A DNA stretch of 64,000 nucleotides from Allobosea sp. CRIB-10 (GTDB lineage: Bacteria; Pseudomonadota; Alphaproteobacteria; Rhizobiales; Beijerinckiaceae): NCBI RefSeq assembly GCF_900112185.1, contig NZ_FOKP01000011.1, positions 105,749 through 169,748 of the forward strand, in the 5' to 3' direction. The notes under the pieces are model-generated. The model was not told the origin of the DNA. It was given only the letters and a program-made list of their open reading frames with translations, and searched no databases. Both the position numbers and the translations under genes were made by a program. Within the stretch, counting starts at the first letter, position 1. Every line of letters starts with the position of its first letter. This document shows, in pieces, positions 16,512 to 25,150 of the stretch.

Positions 16512-17720
16512 TCAGCCCGCCGGACGAAGCGTCTTCACCTCTGCATCCGAAGGCAGGTATTTGGCGCCGTCGGCATAGCGCCAGTCGACCATAACGCCCT
16601 TGCCGTCCTTGACCGCGGTCTTGCCGACATAGGCGCCGAGCGTCGCCTGGTGGTCGGAAGCGCGGAACTCCACCGGGCCGAAGGCCGAGGTGAACTTCAG
16701 CCCCTTCATGGCGTCGATAAGCTTCTCGTTGTCGGTCGTGCCCGCCTTGGCGAGGCCGGCAGCGATGGCGTTCATGGTGTCGAAGCCGACCACCGAGCCG
16801 AGCCGGGGGTAGTCGTTGTACTTGGCCTTGTAGGCATCGCGGAACTTGACGTGATCCGGAGTCTGGATGTCGGCATGCGGATAGCCGGTGACGATCCAGC
16901 CGACCGGCGTCTCGGCGCCGAGCGGATCGAGATATTCGGGCTCGCCGGTCAGCATCGAGACCACCGTCCGACCTTCGAAGAGCCCGCGGGTATTGCCCTG
17001 GCGCACGAAGTTCGAGAGGTCGGCGGCGAAGGTGACATTGAAGATCGCATCGGGCTTGGCCGCCTCGAGCGCCTGCACGGTGGCGCCGGCATCGATGCGG
17101 CCGAGCGCCGGGAACTGCTCGGCGACGAACTCGACGTCGGGCTTGGCCTTCTTCAAGAGCTCCTTGAACCACTTCACCGCCGACTGGCCGTATTCGTAGT
17201 TCGGCGCCACGGTCGCCCATTTCTTCGCCGGGAGCTTGGCGGCTTCCTCGACCAGCATCGCCGCCTGCATGTAGGTCGAGGGCCGCAGGCGGAAGGTGTA
17301 GCGGTTGCCCTTGGCCCAGACGATCGCGTCCGAAAGCGGCTCTGAGGCGACATAGAGCCGCTTGTTCTGCAGGGCGTAGTCGGCGATGGCGAGGCCGACA
17401 TTGGAGAGGAAGCCGCCCGAGAGCAGATCGACCTTCTCGGCATTGATCAGCTCGCCGGCGAGGCGCACCGAATCCTCGGGCTTGCCGGCATCGTCGCGGA
17501 ACAGGGTCTCGATCTTGCGGCCGAGCACGCCGCCCTTGGCGTTGACCTGCTCCAGCGCCAGCTCCCAGCCCTGGCGATAGGGCTTCAGGAAGGCCGGCTG
17601 CGAGGTGTAGCTGTTGATCTCGCCGATCTTGATCGGCGCGCTCTGGGCGCGCAGCAGCGACGGCGTGGTCAGCGCGACCGCGCCGAGCGCAGCTCCGCTG
17701 ACGAATTGGCGACGGTCCAT
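16512..17720 (-). CDS. LIV-family periplasmic substrate-binding protein
   Basis: This 402-residue type I periplasmic binding protein starts at the ATG at 17720, ten bases after GGGAGAG. The signal sequence begins MDRRQFVSGAALGAVALT, with twin Arg suggesting possible Tat export. The body has INSYTSQPAFLKPYRQGWELALEQVN, GRKIETLFRDDAGKPEDSVRLA and SVVGFDTMNAIAAGLAKAG. It supplies the LivHM-LivGF transporter downstream. Upstream on the same strand lie phosphonoacetaldehyde hydrolase and an FAD oxidoreductase, so its ligand may be an organophosphonate or amine compound rather than leucine. That is inference from context only. Confidence 0.88.
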   Translation of the reverse strand: MDRRQFVSGAALGAVALTTPSLLRAQSAPIKIGEINSYTSQPAFLKPYRQGWELALEQVNAKGGVLGRKIETLFRDDAGKPEDSVRLAGELINAEKVDLLSGGFLSNVGLAIADYALQNKRLYVASEPLSDAIVWAKGNRYTFRLRPSTYMQAAMLVEEAAKLPAKKWATVAPNYEYGQSAVKWFKELLKKAKPDVEFVAEQFPALGRIDAGATVQALEAAKPDAIFNVTFAADLSNFVRQGNTRGLFEGRTVVSMLTGEPEYLDPLGAETPVGWIVTGYPHADIQTPDHVKFRDAYKAKYNDYPRLGSVVGFDTMNAIAAGLAKAGTTDNEKLIDAMKGLKFTSAFGPVEFRASDHQATLGAYVGKTAVKDGKGVMVDWRYADGAKYLPSDAEVKTLRPAG

Positions 17721-17941
17721 CTGGTGGCTCTCCCGTTGATCGCTGGTCTTACGCATCCACAGCCCCTCGCTGCGCGATTTCCTACCCTAGGCCACTGCAG
17801 TGCGCTGCAACAAGCCAGGGCGGAAATTCGTTTGTATGCGTATGAAATTTCGACTGCGTTTCGCAGTTTGTCAATCGTCGAAATACAGGTTCCTTTGCCG
17901 CCGGCTTGGGCAGCGCCATGTCAGGGCCAGCCGAGCGGACC

Positions 17942-18781
17942 TCAGGCGGACTGCTTCGCGCTCTGCCGGGCCGTGAGCGTCGCCTCGATCGCTTCGACCA
18001 CGCCGACAAGCTCGGCGATGCTGTCGATGACATAGTCGGCCCCGGCCGCGCGTAGCTTCGCCGCCGCCTCGCCGCGCAGCTTCTGCTGTTCGAGCAGCGG
18101 CAAGTCGTTCCATTCGGCCAGCGACAGGCCGACGCAATTGCCGGAGATGGCGAGCCCGACCGTCCAGGTGCCGGCGGCGACGCCTTCGGCGATGCCGGGC
18201 TCGGTATCGTCGACCTTGATCACGGCGGAAGGCGGATAGACGCCGAGATCGGCGAAGCAGCGATACATCATCAGCGGGCTCGGGCGGCCCTCGACGAGAT
18301 CGCCGGCGCAGACGAGGTTGTCAGGCTCGTAGCCCTGCGCCGCCGCGACCGGCAGCAAGCGCTCCATGATCTCGCGGGTATAGCCGGTGGTCGAGCCGAT
18401 CTTGAGCCCGCGCCGGCGCAGATTGGCGATGCTGTCGGCTGCGCCGGGGATGAGGTCGGCATAGTCGGTGACGACGGCGGCGTTGAGCGGCACGAACTCA
18501 GCGTAGACCGCATCGATCGCCGCCTCGCCCGGTATCTCGCCATGGGCGGCACGCCAGGCCTCAGCGATCGCCGGCTCCGCCATCAGCGCCGCGATATGGG
18601 CGCGCTTGGGCAGGCCCATCGGGCCGCGCGCCTGCGCGATCGTGATCGCGACGCCGAAGCGGGCGAAGACCTCGACGAAGGCGCCCATCGGCGCGCGCGA
18701 GCCGAAATCGACGACCGTGCCGGCCCAGTCGAGCACCACCGCCTTGACGGTCTGGAAGGGAAGCAGGGACAGCACGCTCAT
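17942..18781 (-). CDS. phnX: Phosphonoacetaldehyde hydrolase PhnX
   Basis: This 279-residue HAD-superfamily enzyme splits phosphonoacetaldehyde into acetaldehyde and phosphate, the last step of 2-aminoethylphosphonate degradation. The nucleophile Asp18 lies in VLDWAGTVVD with the Ala two residues on that marks phosphonatases. Lys59 in RGPMGLPKRAHI is the expected Schiff-base lysine, and KVDDTEPGIAEG carries the metal-binding acids. The ATG at 18781 overlaps the stop of the oxidoreductase gene, so the two are coupled. The usual AEP transaminase PhnW is absent here. Confidence 0.92.
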   Translation of the reverse strand: MSVLSLLPFQTVKAVVLDWAGTVVDFGSRAPMGAFVEVFARFGVAITIAQARGPMGLPKRAHIAALMAEPAIAEAWRAAHGEIPGEAAIDAVYAEFVPLNAAVVTDYADLIPGAADSIANLRRRGLKIGSTTGYTREIMERLLPVAAAQGYEPDNLVCAGDLVEGRPSPLMMYRCFADLGVYPPSAVIKVDDTEPGIAEGVAAGTWTVGLAISGNCVGLSLAEWNDLPLLEQQKLRGEAAAKLRAAGADYVIDSIAELVGVVEAIEATLTARQSAKQSA

Positions 18782-19902
18782 CCGAACATCTCCGCAATGG
18801 TCTCTTCGCCGATGGCGAAGGAGGTGGACGCTCCCGTCCCCGATGTGACGATGACCAGGCTGGTGCGCTCGGCGACCCATTCGCGCAGCATCGGCCGGTC
18901 GGGCAGGCTGGCATAGGTGCCGAGCCAGCGCGCCTCGACGGACGGCCGGGCGCCGAACACCGCCTCGTATTCGTCGAGGATCAGCTCATCGACATCGGTG
19001 TCACCGAACGGATCGGGCGTCGCGGCATAGTGATGGGAATCGCCGACGACGCGGGTGCCGTCGGCCGAGGCGACGGTGATCAGATGGATGCCATTGGCGA
19101 GCTGCTTGGGCTGCTCGCGCTCGAGCCGGGCGCGCAAGGCGGCGGCCTCCGGCAATTCGGCATAGCCGAGATAGCGCACCAGCGAGAGGTCGGACATCAC
19201 CGCGCAAGGCAGATCGGGACCGGAGGAAGCGGTCCGCACCCGCAGCATCTGCAGCTTGCAGCGCGTCAGCGCGGGATAGGCGGCTTTGAGCGCGTCGGCA
19301 TAAAGACCGGTGAAATCATCGCCCGGGCAGATGATCGCGGCGTCCGCTCGCAGGACCCCGTTCGAGGTCTCGATCACCGGCAAGGCCACGCCGCGCACTG
19401 TTGTCTTGCGCAGGATGGTGACCCCCCAATCGCGTTCGAGATGGGCGGCGAGCAGCGGGATCGCCTCACGCGATTCGACGCGCAGATCATGCGGGCTCCA
19501 CAGCGCCGCCTGCTGGCCGGCGAGGAAGGGGAAGCGCTCGCCGAGCGCATTGCCGCTCACCAGCTCGCAGCCCTCGCCCATCTCGGTCCTGAGGAAGGCT
19601 TCGAGTACCGCGGTCGCCTCAGGCCGGCGCGAGGTTGTGCAGAGCCCGGCATGGGCGATGGCGATGCCGGCCTTGGGCGCGATCTGCGCCCAGACATCGC
19701 GCGAGCGCTGTGCCCGCCGCCAGGTCTCGCCGGCTTGCTGGCCGGTCACGGTGATGAAGCCGAAATTGCGGATGGAGGCGCCGTTCGCCTGCGCATCGCG
19801 GTCGATCAGCACCACTTTCAGCCCGCGCCGCGCCGCTGCGAGCGCATGGGCGAGGCCGACGATGCCGGCGCCGACGATGGCGAGATCGAAACTGCGCTCC
19901 AC
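18778..19902 (-). CDS. FAD-dependent oxidoreductase of the phosphonate-catabolism type (TIGR03364-like)
   Basis: This DAO-family flavoprotein of 374 residues has FAD-binding GAGIVGLAHALAAARRG near the N-terminus, VVLIDRD for the ribose contact, NFGFITVTGQQAG, and a C-terminal SGTGASTSFAIGEE block. I start it at the GTG at 19902, seven bases after GGGAGGA; an ATG at 19944 would add 14 residues with no ribosome-binding site. This clade of oxidoreductases is found beside phnX and is thought to oxidise aminoethylphosphonate or its N-methyl form to phosphonoacetaldehyde, replacing PhnW. Overlap with phnX supports that role. Confidence 0.82.
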   Translation of the reverse strand: MERSFDLAIVGAGIVGLAHALAAARRGLKVVLIDRDAQANGASIRNFGFITVTGQQAGETWRRAQRSRDVWAQIAPKAGIAIAHAGLCTTSRRPEATAVLEAFLRTEMGEGCELVSGNALGERFPFLAGQQAALWSPHDLRVESREAIPLLAAHLERDWGVTILRKTTVRGVALPVIETSNGVLRADAAIICPGDDFTGLYADALKAAYPALTRCKLQMLRVRTASSGPDLPCAVMSDLSLVRYLGYAELPEAAALRARLEREQPKQLANGIHLITVASADGTRVVGDSHHYAATPDPFGDTDVDELILDEYEAVFGARPSVEARWLGTYASLPDRPMLREWVAERTSLVIVTSGTGASTSFAIGEETIAEMFG

Positions 19903-20036
19903 GAACTGTCCTCCCGGCGCTCTTGCGATTCGCGCCCATGCCAATCGGGGCCGCTTAAGGCCCTTGCAATGCAGAACTGTGACGAAGCGGGGTTCGCAGC
20001 CGGCTCATCGCACGCCATGCGTGCAATGGTGCATGA

Positions 20037-20792
20037 TCAGGAACGACCGCCGTCGACCGAGAGCACCTGGCCGGTCACCCAGCCCGCCTGCTCGGAGAGG
20101 AAGAACAGGCTGGCATGGGCGATATCCTGAGGTGTGCCGAGCCGGCGGGTATGGATGCCCTCGATCAATCGCTTCTGGCCGTCCGGACCATAGGATTCCC
20201 ATTGCCGCTCGGTCGCCGGGTTGGAGCGGACGAAGCCGGGCGCGACCGAATTCACGGTGATTCCATGCGGGCCGAATTCCCAGGCGAGCTGCCTGGTCAG
20301 GCCCACCAGCGCATGCTTGGCGCTGGCATAGGCCTGGATGCCGGTCAGGCTCGGGCGAAGCCCTGCGCCCGAAGAGATGTTGACGATACGGCCGTAGCCG
20401 GCCTGTTTCATCGTCGGCGCGGCCGCCTGCGACAGGAAGAAGGCGGCGTCGACATTGGCGGCGAAGACGGCGCGCCAGTCGCTCTCCGAGATCTCCTCGA
20501 TCGGCCGGCCGACCTGGCCGCGCACGCCGCCTGCGGCATTGACCAGGAGATCGAGCCGGCCTTCGGCGGCGAGGATCGCATCGACCAGCGCCTTGGCGGC
20601 TTCCGGGCTCCCGAGATCGGCGACATGGGCATTGGCGCCGAGCGCTTCTGCGCTGGCGGCGACGCCGTCCGCATCGAGATCGGCGAGATGAATCTTCGCT
20701 CCGGCGTCGACAAGCGCGGCGGCGATGGCGCGGCCGATGCCTTGCGCGGCGCCGGTGACGAGGGCTACGCGATTGTCGAAGCGGATTTGCAT
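20037..20792 (-). CDS. SDR-family oxidoreductase
   Basis: This 251-residue classical SDR has TGAAQGIG at residues 14-21, D40 in LADLDAD suggesting NAD preference, NAAG, the catalytic Ser of NISSGAG and Tyr-Lys in YASAK. It is of the FabG-like group and its substrate is unknown. The start lies 28 bases inside the end of the preceding ketopantoate-reductase-like gene, so the two are co-translated. Confidence 0.87.
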   Translation of the reverse strand: MQIRFDNRVALVTGAAQGIGRAIAAALVDAGAKIHLADLDADGVAASAEALGANAHVADLGSPEAAKALVDAILAAEGRLDLLVNAAGGVRGQVGRPIEEISESDWRAVFAANVDAAFFLSQAAAPTMKQAGYGRIVNISSGAGLRPSLTGIQAYASAKHALVGLTRQLAWEFGPHGITVNSVAPGFVRSNPATERQWESYGPDGQKRLIEGIHTRRLGTPQDIAHASLFFLSEQAGWVTGQVLSVDGGRS

Positions 20793-21805
20793 TGCTCGAT
20801 CAACACCTTCAGCGTCTCGAACGACATCGGGCGGCGGCCATCCTCGATGTCCTGGATTAGCGATACCAGGAGTTCCAATGCCGGCGTGGCGACGCCGACC
20901 TCGCGGCCGAGCGCAGAGATGATGCCGATCTGCGGCTGGCCTTCCGTCTTGCGCTTGCGCACGGCGAGATCGCGCCAGATGCCGGAATGGGTCTTGGCGG
21001 TCTTCGAGGTGTAGTCGGCGAGCCAGGCGATCGTCTCGATTTGCGGCCCTTCCGGCGTATCCGGCGCGAACACGCTGGGATCGAACGCGCCGAAGCCGAG
21101 CGAAGCGACTCCGCGCGCCGCCGCGACCGCGCCGACCTCGCGGCCGAGCGCAAGCCAGACCGGCAGCCGCTCCGGATCGGCGAAGTTCGCCGACATGGAA
21201 TCGTTGGTCAGGGCCGTGCCGAACAGCATCGCGCCATAGGCGAGCTTGCCCCAGAGATAGCCGTAGATGTTGTCGGTCAGGATCGCGTCCGGCTCGAACA
21301 ACTTGAGCAGCCGGTGCATCTCGCGCACGCGCTCGCTCATCGCCCCGTCGAGCTCGCCGACGACGACAGCGCCGCGATTGCCGTAGAGGACCTCGCCCGG
21401 CCCATGCCAGTCGGCGCCGAAATTGACGAAGCAGCCCATGGTCCGCTGTTCGCCGACCGTCTTGGCGATGGTGATCTCGTTGAGCCCGTTCTGGGCCGAG
21501 AGCACGAAGCCGTCAGCGGCGAGATGCGGCTTCAGAGCGGCGAGCGCAGCCTCCGTCGCACCGGCCTTCACCGCCAGCACGATGCGCGAATAGCTGCCGG
21601 TCAGCTCCTGCGGCGTCACCGCCGGTACCGCCTGCCGGAACTCCTCGACCGGCCCGGTGATCGAGAGCCCCGACGTCCGACAGGCCTCGACATGCTCAGG
21701 CACGATGTCGACCAGCAACACCGGCACGCCGGCCCGCGCCCAATAGGCGCCGAGCGTGCCGCCGATCGCGCCGGCGCCCCAGATCAGGATGGGCTCGCCG
21801 CTCAT
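20765..21805 (-). CDS. Ketopantoate reductase-family protein (2-dehydropantoate 2-reductase)
   Basis: This 346-residue protein has an N-terminal Rossmann fold (ILIWGAGAIGGTLGAYWARAG, residues 6-25), VLAVKAGATEAALAAL and QNGLNEITIAKTVGEQR. The C-terminal helical domain carries the family's conserved Lys (LWGKLAYGAMLFGTALTNDS). ApbA/PanE members reduce ketopantoate for pantothenate synthesis. Paralogs in catabolic clusters often act on other 2-keto acids, and the neighbours here (SDR and asparaginase-like) suggest such a paralog. The ATG at 21805 overlaps the upstream stop. Confidence 0.82.
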   Translation of the reverse strand: MSGEPILIWGAGAIGGTLGAYWARAGVPVLLVDIVPEHVEACRTSGLSITGPVEEFRQAVPAVTPQELTGSYSRIVLAVKAGATEAALAALKPHLAADGFVLSAQNGLNEITIAKTVGEQRTMGCFVNFGADWHGPGEVLYGNRGAVVVGELDGAMSERVREMHRLLKLFEPDAILTDNIYGYLWGKLAYGAMLFGTALTNDSMSANFADPERLPVWLALGREVGAVAAARGVASLGFGAFDPSVFAPDTPEGPQIETIAWLADYTSKTAKTHSGIWRDLAVRKRKTEGQPQIGIISALGREVGVATPALELLVSLIQDIEDGRRPMSFETLKVLIEQCKSASTIA

Positions 21806-22749
21806 GCCTGCCCCATCACCTCGACCTCCGCATGGGTTCCGACATGAACGAGCCCGTCCGGCGTCACCCATCCCCGATACATGCCTTCGGAGTTATAGGG
21901 CGCGACGATCGCGCCATCGGCCCCGACGGCGACGAGCCCGGCCCCGATCTTGTGCGCGGTGAGTTCTGCGATGGCGCGGTCGGCCGCCTCCTTCAGCGAG
22001 AGGCCGGCATAGCCAATCAGCGACGCGATCTCATGGCCGACGCAATGGCGGATGAAGAACTCGCCCTTGCCGGTGCCCGACACCGCGCAGCGCCCGTCGC
22101 GGGCATAGGTGCCGGCGCCGATGATCGGGGAATCGCCGACGCGGCCCGGGGGCTTGTTGGTGTAGCCGCCGGTCGAGGTCGCGGCGGCGAGATGACCGTC
22201 GGCGTCGAGCGCCACCGCGCCGACCGTGCCGTGCTTCTCAGCCTCGCTCGCCTCGTCGGCGGTGCCGACGAGCTCGCGGATCTTCATCGAGGCCAGGTTC
22301 TTGCGCCGCCTTTCGGTCGAGAAATACTCGTTCTCGACGATGTCGAGCCCTTCGGTCTGGGCAAAGGCGTCGCCGGCCGGACCGGTCAGCAAGAGCGGGT
22401 CGCCGCGATGCATCAGCGCCTTGGCGGCGCTGATCGGATTGCGGATGCGCTTGACCGCGCAGAGCGCCCCGGCGGCCAGGGTCGCGCCGTCCATGATCGA
22501 GGCGTCGAGCTCATGCTCGCCATCGGCATTGAGGGCGGCACCATAACCGGCGTTGAAATGGACGGAATCCTCCATCACCAGCACGGCGGCCTCGACCGCG
22601 TCGACCGCGCTGCCGCCCTTGGCGAGGACCGCCCAGCCGGCGCGCAGCGACTTGGCGAGATGGGCCTTGGCCTCGGCCCATTCGGCGTCCGTCATCTCGG
22701 CCTTGGGCAAGGTGCCGCAGCCGCCATGGATGGCGAGGGCGATGGTCAT
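21802..22749 (-). CDS. Isoaspartyl peptidase / L-asparaginase-like Ntn hydrolase
   Basis: This 315-residue protein is of the IaaA/glycosylasparaginase family. The precursor should autocleave before the Thr in HGTVGAVALDADGHLAAATSTGG, making that Thr the nucleophile. N-terminal IHGGCGTL and RVGDSPIIGAGTYA are family blocks that shape the substrate pocket. Such enzymes cleave beta-aspartyl peptides or asparagine. It heads a three-gene overlapping minus-strand set and sits downstream of a peptide-type substrate-binding protein gene on the same strand. Confidence 0.88.
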   Translation of the reverse strand: MTIALAIHGGCGTLPKAEMTDAEWAEAKAHLAKSLRAGWAVLAKGGSAVDAVEAAVLVMEDSVHFNAGYGAALNADGEHELDASIMDGATLAAGALCAVKRIRNPISAAKALMHRGDPLLLTGPAGDAFAQTEGLDIVENEYFSTERRRKNLASMKIRELVGTADEASEAEKHGTVGAVALDADGHLAAATSTGGYTNKPPGRVGDSPIIGAGTYARDGRCAVSGTGKGEFFIRHCVGHEIASLIGYAGLSLKEAADRAIAELTAHKIGAGLVAVGADGAIVAPYNSEGMYRGWVTPDGLVHVGTHAEVEVMGQA

Positions 22750-22798
22750 GCTGAGTTATCCTGACTTCAACTAGGCTGTCGCGAACGTGCGGTGCACC

Positions 22799-22891
22799 GT
22801 CATGGTCGGGCTTGTCCCGACCATCCACGTCTTCGTTCTTCGAGTGCCGTGTTCAAGACGTGGATGCTCGCCACAAGGGCGAGCATGACGG
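22799..22891. repeat. Dispersed intergenic repeat, family A, copy 2
   Basis: The sequence nearly matches the inner part of the 12.9 kb element: gtcatggtcgggcttgtccc on the left arm and gatgctcgccacaagggcga on the right. It lies between the isoaspartyl peptidase gene and the substrate-binding protein gene, where it could form a large hairpin in the shared transcript. Confidence 0.8.
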
Positions 22892-22903
22892 CCTTAGCTC
22901 GGC

Positions 22904-24508
22904 TTACTTCACCGGCTTGATGTCCATCGCCAGCGTGTCCTCGTCGACGCGCGGGCGGATCGTCACCTTGGCCTTCTGCATCGCCCAGGCCGAGCCGACC
23001 GCGACGATCGGCAGGCGCGGCCGGTCCTTGGCGACGATGGCGTTGGCCTGCGAGAGCAGGTCGTTGCGCTTGGCCTCGTCCATCTCGACCGCCGCGTCCT
23101 CGATCAGCTTGTCGAGCTCGGCGTTCTTGTAGCCAAGCACGTTGAAGGCGCCGAGCTTCTTGGCCGGGTCGTTCGAGTGCACCACCGAGGAGAGCGTGTA
23201 GTTCGCCTCGCCCGTCAGCGTGCCCCAGCCCGACATCGACAGCGAGAACTCGCCGCGGGTCCGGGCCGGGAAGAAGACCGCGCCGGGCTGGGCATTGGCG
23301 TTCACCTCGATGCCGATCCGTGCCAGCATCTGGGCGATCGAGGTGCCGACCTGGCGATCGCCCGGCAGGCGGTCATTGGTGAAGGAGAACGAGACCTTGA
23401 AGCCGTTGGGGTAGCCGGCTTCCTCCATCAGCTTCTTCGCCTTGGCGAGGTCCGGCTTCAGCGGCGGCAGGCTCTTGTTGTAGCCGGCGATGTCGGGCGT
23501 CACCAGCTGGTTGACCGGAGCGCCGAGCCCTTCCATCGCGATCTCAGCCAGTGCCGGACGGTCGATGGCGAGGTCGATCGCCTCGCGCACCTTGGCGTCC
23601 TGCATCGGGTTCTTGGGCAGGGCCGAGCCGTCCTTGGCGCTGACCTGCGGGGCCTTGTCCCGCATGTCGAGCTCCATGTTGAAGACATAGACGGTGTCGA
23701 TGGTGGCGACCGAGAGCTTGGCATCGCGTTTCAGCGTCGGCACGTCGGAAGCCGGGGCGCGCACGATGATGTCGACCTGGCCGGCCTTGAGCTGGGCGAC
23801 GCGGGCGGCATCGTTCGGCAATTCCTTGCGCAGCACCCGCTGCCACGGCTCCTTCTCGCCCCAATAGCCGTCGAAGCGCTCGAGCACGAGCTGGTCCTTC
23901 GGCGTCCAGGACACGAACTTGTAGGGGCCGGTGCCGATCGCCGCCTTGCCGGTATTGAAGGCGTCGTTGGCATTGTCCTTGGTCAGCCCGGCCGCCGCCT
24001 TGTGCGAGACGATGAACAGGCGGATGAAATCGTTCGGCAGGTTCGGCGCCGGACCATCGGTGACGATGTGGACGGTGAGCGGATCGACGATCTTCACCTC
24101 CTTGACGCGCCGGACATAGATCGTCGTCGGGTTCGGGCCAGCGACCACCGGGATGCGCTCGATCGAGAACTTGACGTCCTCTGCGGTGAAGTCCGAGCCG
24201 TCATGGAACTTGACGCCCGGCCGCAGCTTAAACTCCCAGACGGAGGGCTCGATCGCCTTCCAGCTCGTGGCGAGGCGCGGTTCGATCTGCAGCTTGTCGC
24301 CCGACCAGGTCAGGGTGTCGAAGACATGCTTCAGCGCTTCGGCATGCGTGCCAGTCGCGGTGAAATGCGGATCGATTGATTCAGGTCCCGCGCGCACGCC
24401 GATGGTCAGCGTCTGGGCCATGGCGGCGCCGGAGAGCGGCAATCCGATCAGGGCGGCAAGAGCGGCGGTCCGCCAGAGCGGGGACCGGTGCGACAAGGGC
24501 TTGGTCAT
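22904..24508 (-). CDS. Peptide/nickel-type ABC transporter substrate-binding protein
   Basis: This 534-residue SBP_bac_5 family protein has a signal peptide (about residues 1-31, cleavage AMA-Q). Characteristic blocks are GPESIDPHFTATGTHAEALKHVFDTL, KFHDGSDFTAEDVKFSIERI and GTGPYKFVSW, with a NDAARVAQLKAGQVDI segment. It captures oligopeptides or similar amides in the periplasm. Its start overlaps the stop of the MarR-type regulator upstream on the same strand. The permeases and ATPase lie on the opposite strand beyond the regulator. Confidence 0.9.
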   Translation of the reverse strand: MTKPLSHRSPLWRTAALAALIGLPLSGAAMAQTLTIGVRAGPESIDPHFTATGTHAEALKHVFDTLTWSGDKLQIEPRLATSWKAIEPSVWEFKLRPGVKFHDGSDFTAEDVKFSIERIPVVAGPNPTTIYVRRVKEVKIVDPLTVHIVTDGPAPNLPNDFIRLFIVSHKAAAGLTKDNANDAFNTGKAAIGTGPYKFVSWTPKDQLVLERFDGYWGEKEPWQRVLRKELPNDAARVAQLKAGQVDIIVRAPASDVPTLKRDAKLSVATIDTVYVFNMELDMRDKAPQVSAKDGSALPKNPMQDAKVREAIDLAIDRPALAEIAMEGLGAPVNQLVTPDIAGYNKSLPPLKPDLAKAKKLMEEAGYPNGFKVSFSFTNDRLPGDRQVGTSIAQMLARIGIEVNANAQPGAVFFPARTRGEFSLSMSGWGTLTGEANYTLSSVVHSNDPAKKLGAFNVLGYKNAELDKLIEDAAVEMDEAKRNDLLSQANAIVAKDRPRLPIVAVGSAWAMQKAKVTIRPRVDEDTLAMDIKPVK

Positions 24509-25065
24509 TTGGAGGTCCCTTCGGGTTCGAGATCGGCAGGCCAGGTCGGGGAGGCGATCACCATCTTGTCCATCAGCTCGCAGAGCTGCTTCTGCTCGGC
24601 TTCGGTCAGCACCGAGAGCATCGCGGTCTGCTGGCCCACCATCATCGGCATGGTTTCGTCGAAGATGGCGCGCCCGGCCGGCGTCAGCGCCAGCACATAG
24701 CTGCGCAGATCGTCCGGATCGGTCTCGCGCTTGAGCAGGCGCCGCTGCAGCAGCTTCTGGATCGCGCGCGAGAGCGTGTTCTTGGGCAGGCCGGAGGAGG
24801 AGACGATATTCTTGGCCGCGACGCCGCCCTTGAGTCCGACGGCGTAAAGCGCGACGAATTCCGGTCGCACCAGCCCGTAGCGCGTCTCGATCCAGCGATA
24901 GACCGGGTCGTTGAAGCGGAAGGCGATGAAGTTAAGCCGGAACGACAGCCAGCAGGGATTGTCCCAGAGCTTGGTGACGGTCAGCGGATCGAGCTCGCGC
25001 AGCGCAGCCTCGCGGTCGCGGTCGAGTTTGGACAAGGAGGTCGGGGCGCGTGCCATCTCGGACAT
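24505..25065 (-). CDS. MarR-family transcriptional regulator
   Basis: This 186-residue regulator has a winged helix-turn-helix in the middle (GVAAKNIVSSSGLPKNTLSRAIQKLLQRRLLKRETDPDD, about residues 95-133) and the LTPAGRAIFDE wing end seen in MarR proteins. It is flanked by long dimerisation helices. A start at 25065 gives MSEMARAP; 25080 is an alternative but would place the start inside the palindromic operator. Its operon includes the substrate-binding protein. The divergent gene encodes a creatininase-family hydrolase, so it probably controls both transcripts from the shared operator. Confidence 0.82.
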   Translation of the reverse strand: MSEMARAPTSLSKLDRDREAALRELDPLTVTKLWDNPCWLSFRLNFIAFRFNDPVYRWIETRYGLVRPEFVALYAVGLKGGVAAKNIVSSSGLPKNTLSRAIQKLLQRRLLKRETDPDDLRSYVLALTPAGRAIFDETMPMMVGQQTAMLSVLTEAEQKQLCELMDKMVIASPTWPADLEPEGTSK

Positions 25066-25072
25066 CCCATTT

Positions 25073-25088
25073 AGTTCCATATGGAACT
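25073..25088. promoter_or_regulatory. Perfect 16-bp palindrome, likely operator of the MarR-type regulator
   Basis: AGTTCCATATGGAACT is a perfect inverted repeat located 8 bases before the regulator start and about 60 bases before the divergent hydrolase start. MarR proteins bind such palindromes of 16-20 bp next to their own genes. Binding is inferred. Confidence 0.6.
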
Positions 25089-25150
25089 TGACGGTCGCTG
25101 ATGCGACTGTCAAGGATGACGCGGTTTCGCCGAAACGCAAGGATCAGGCC

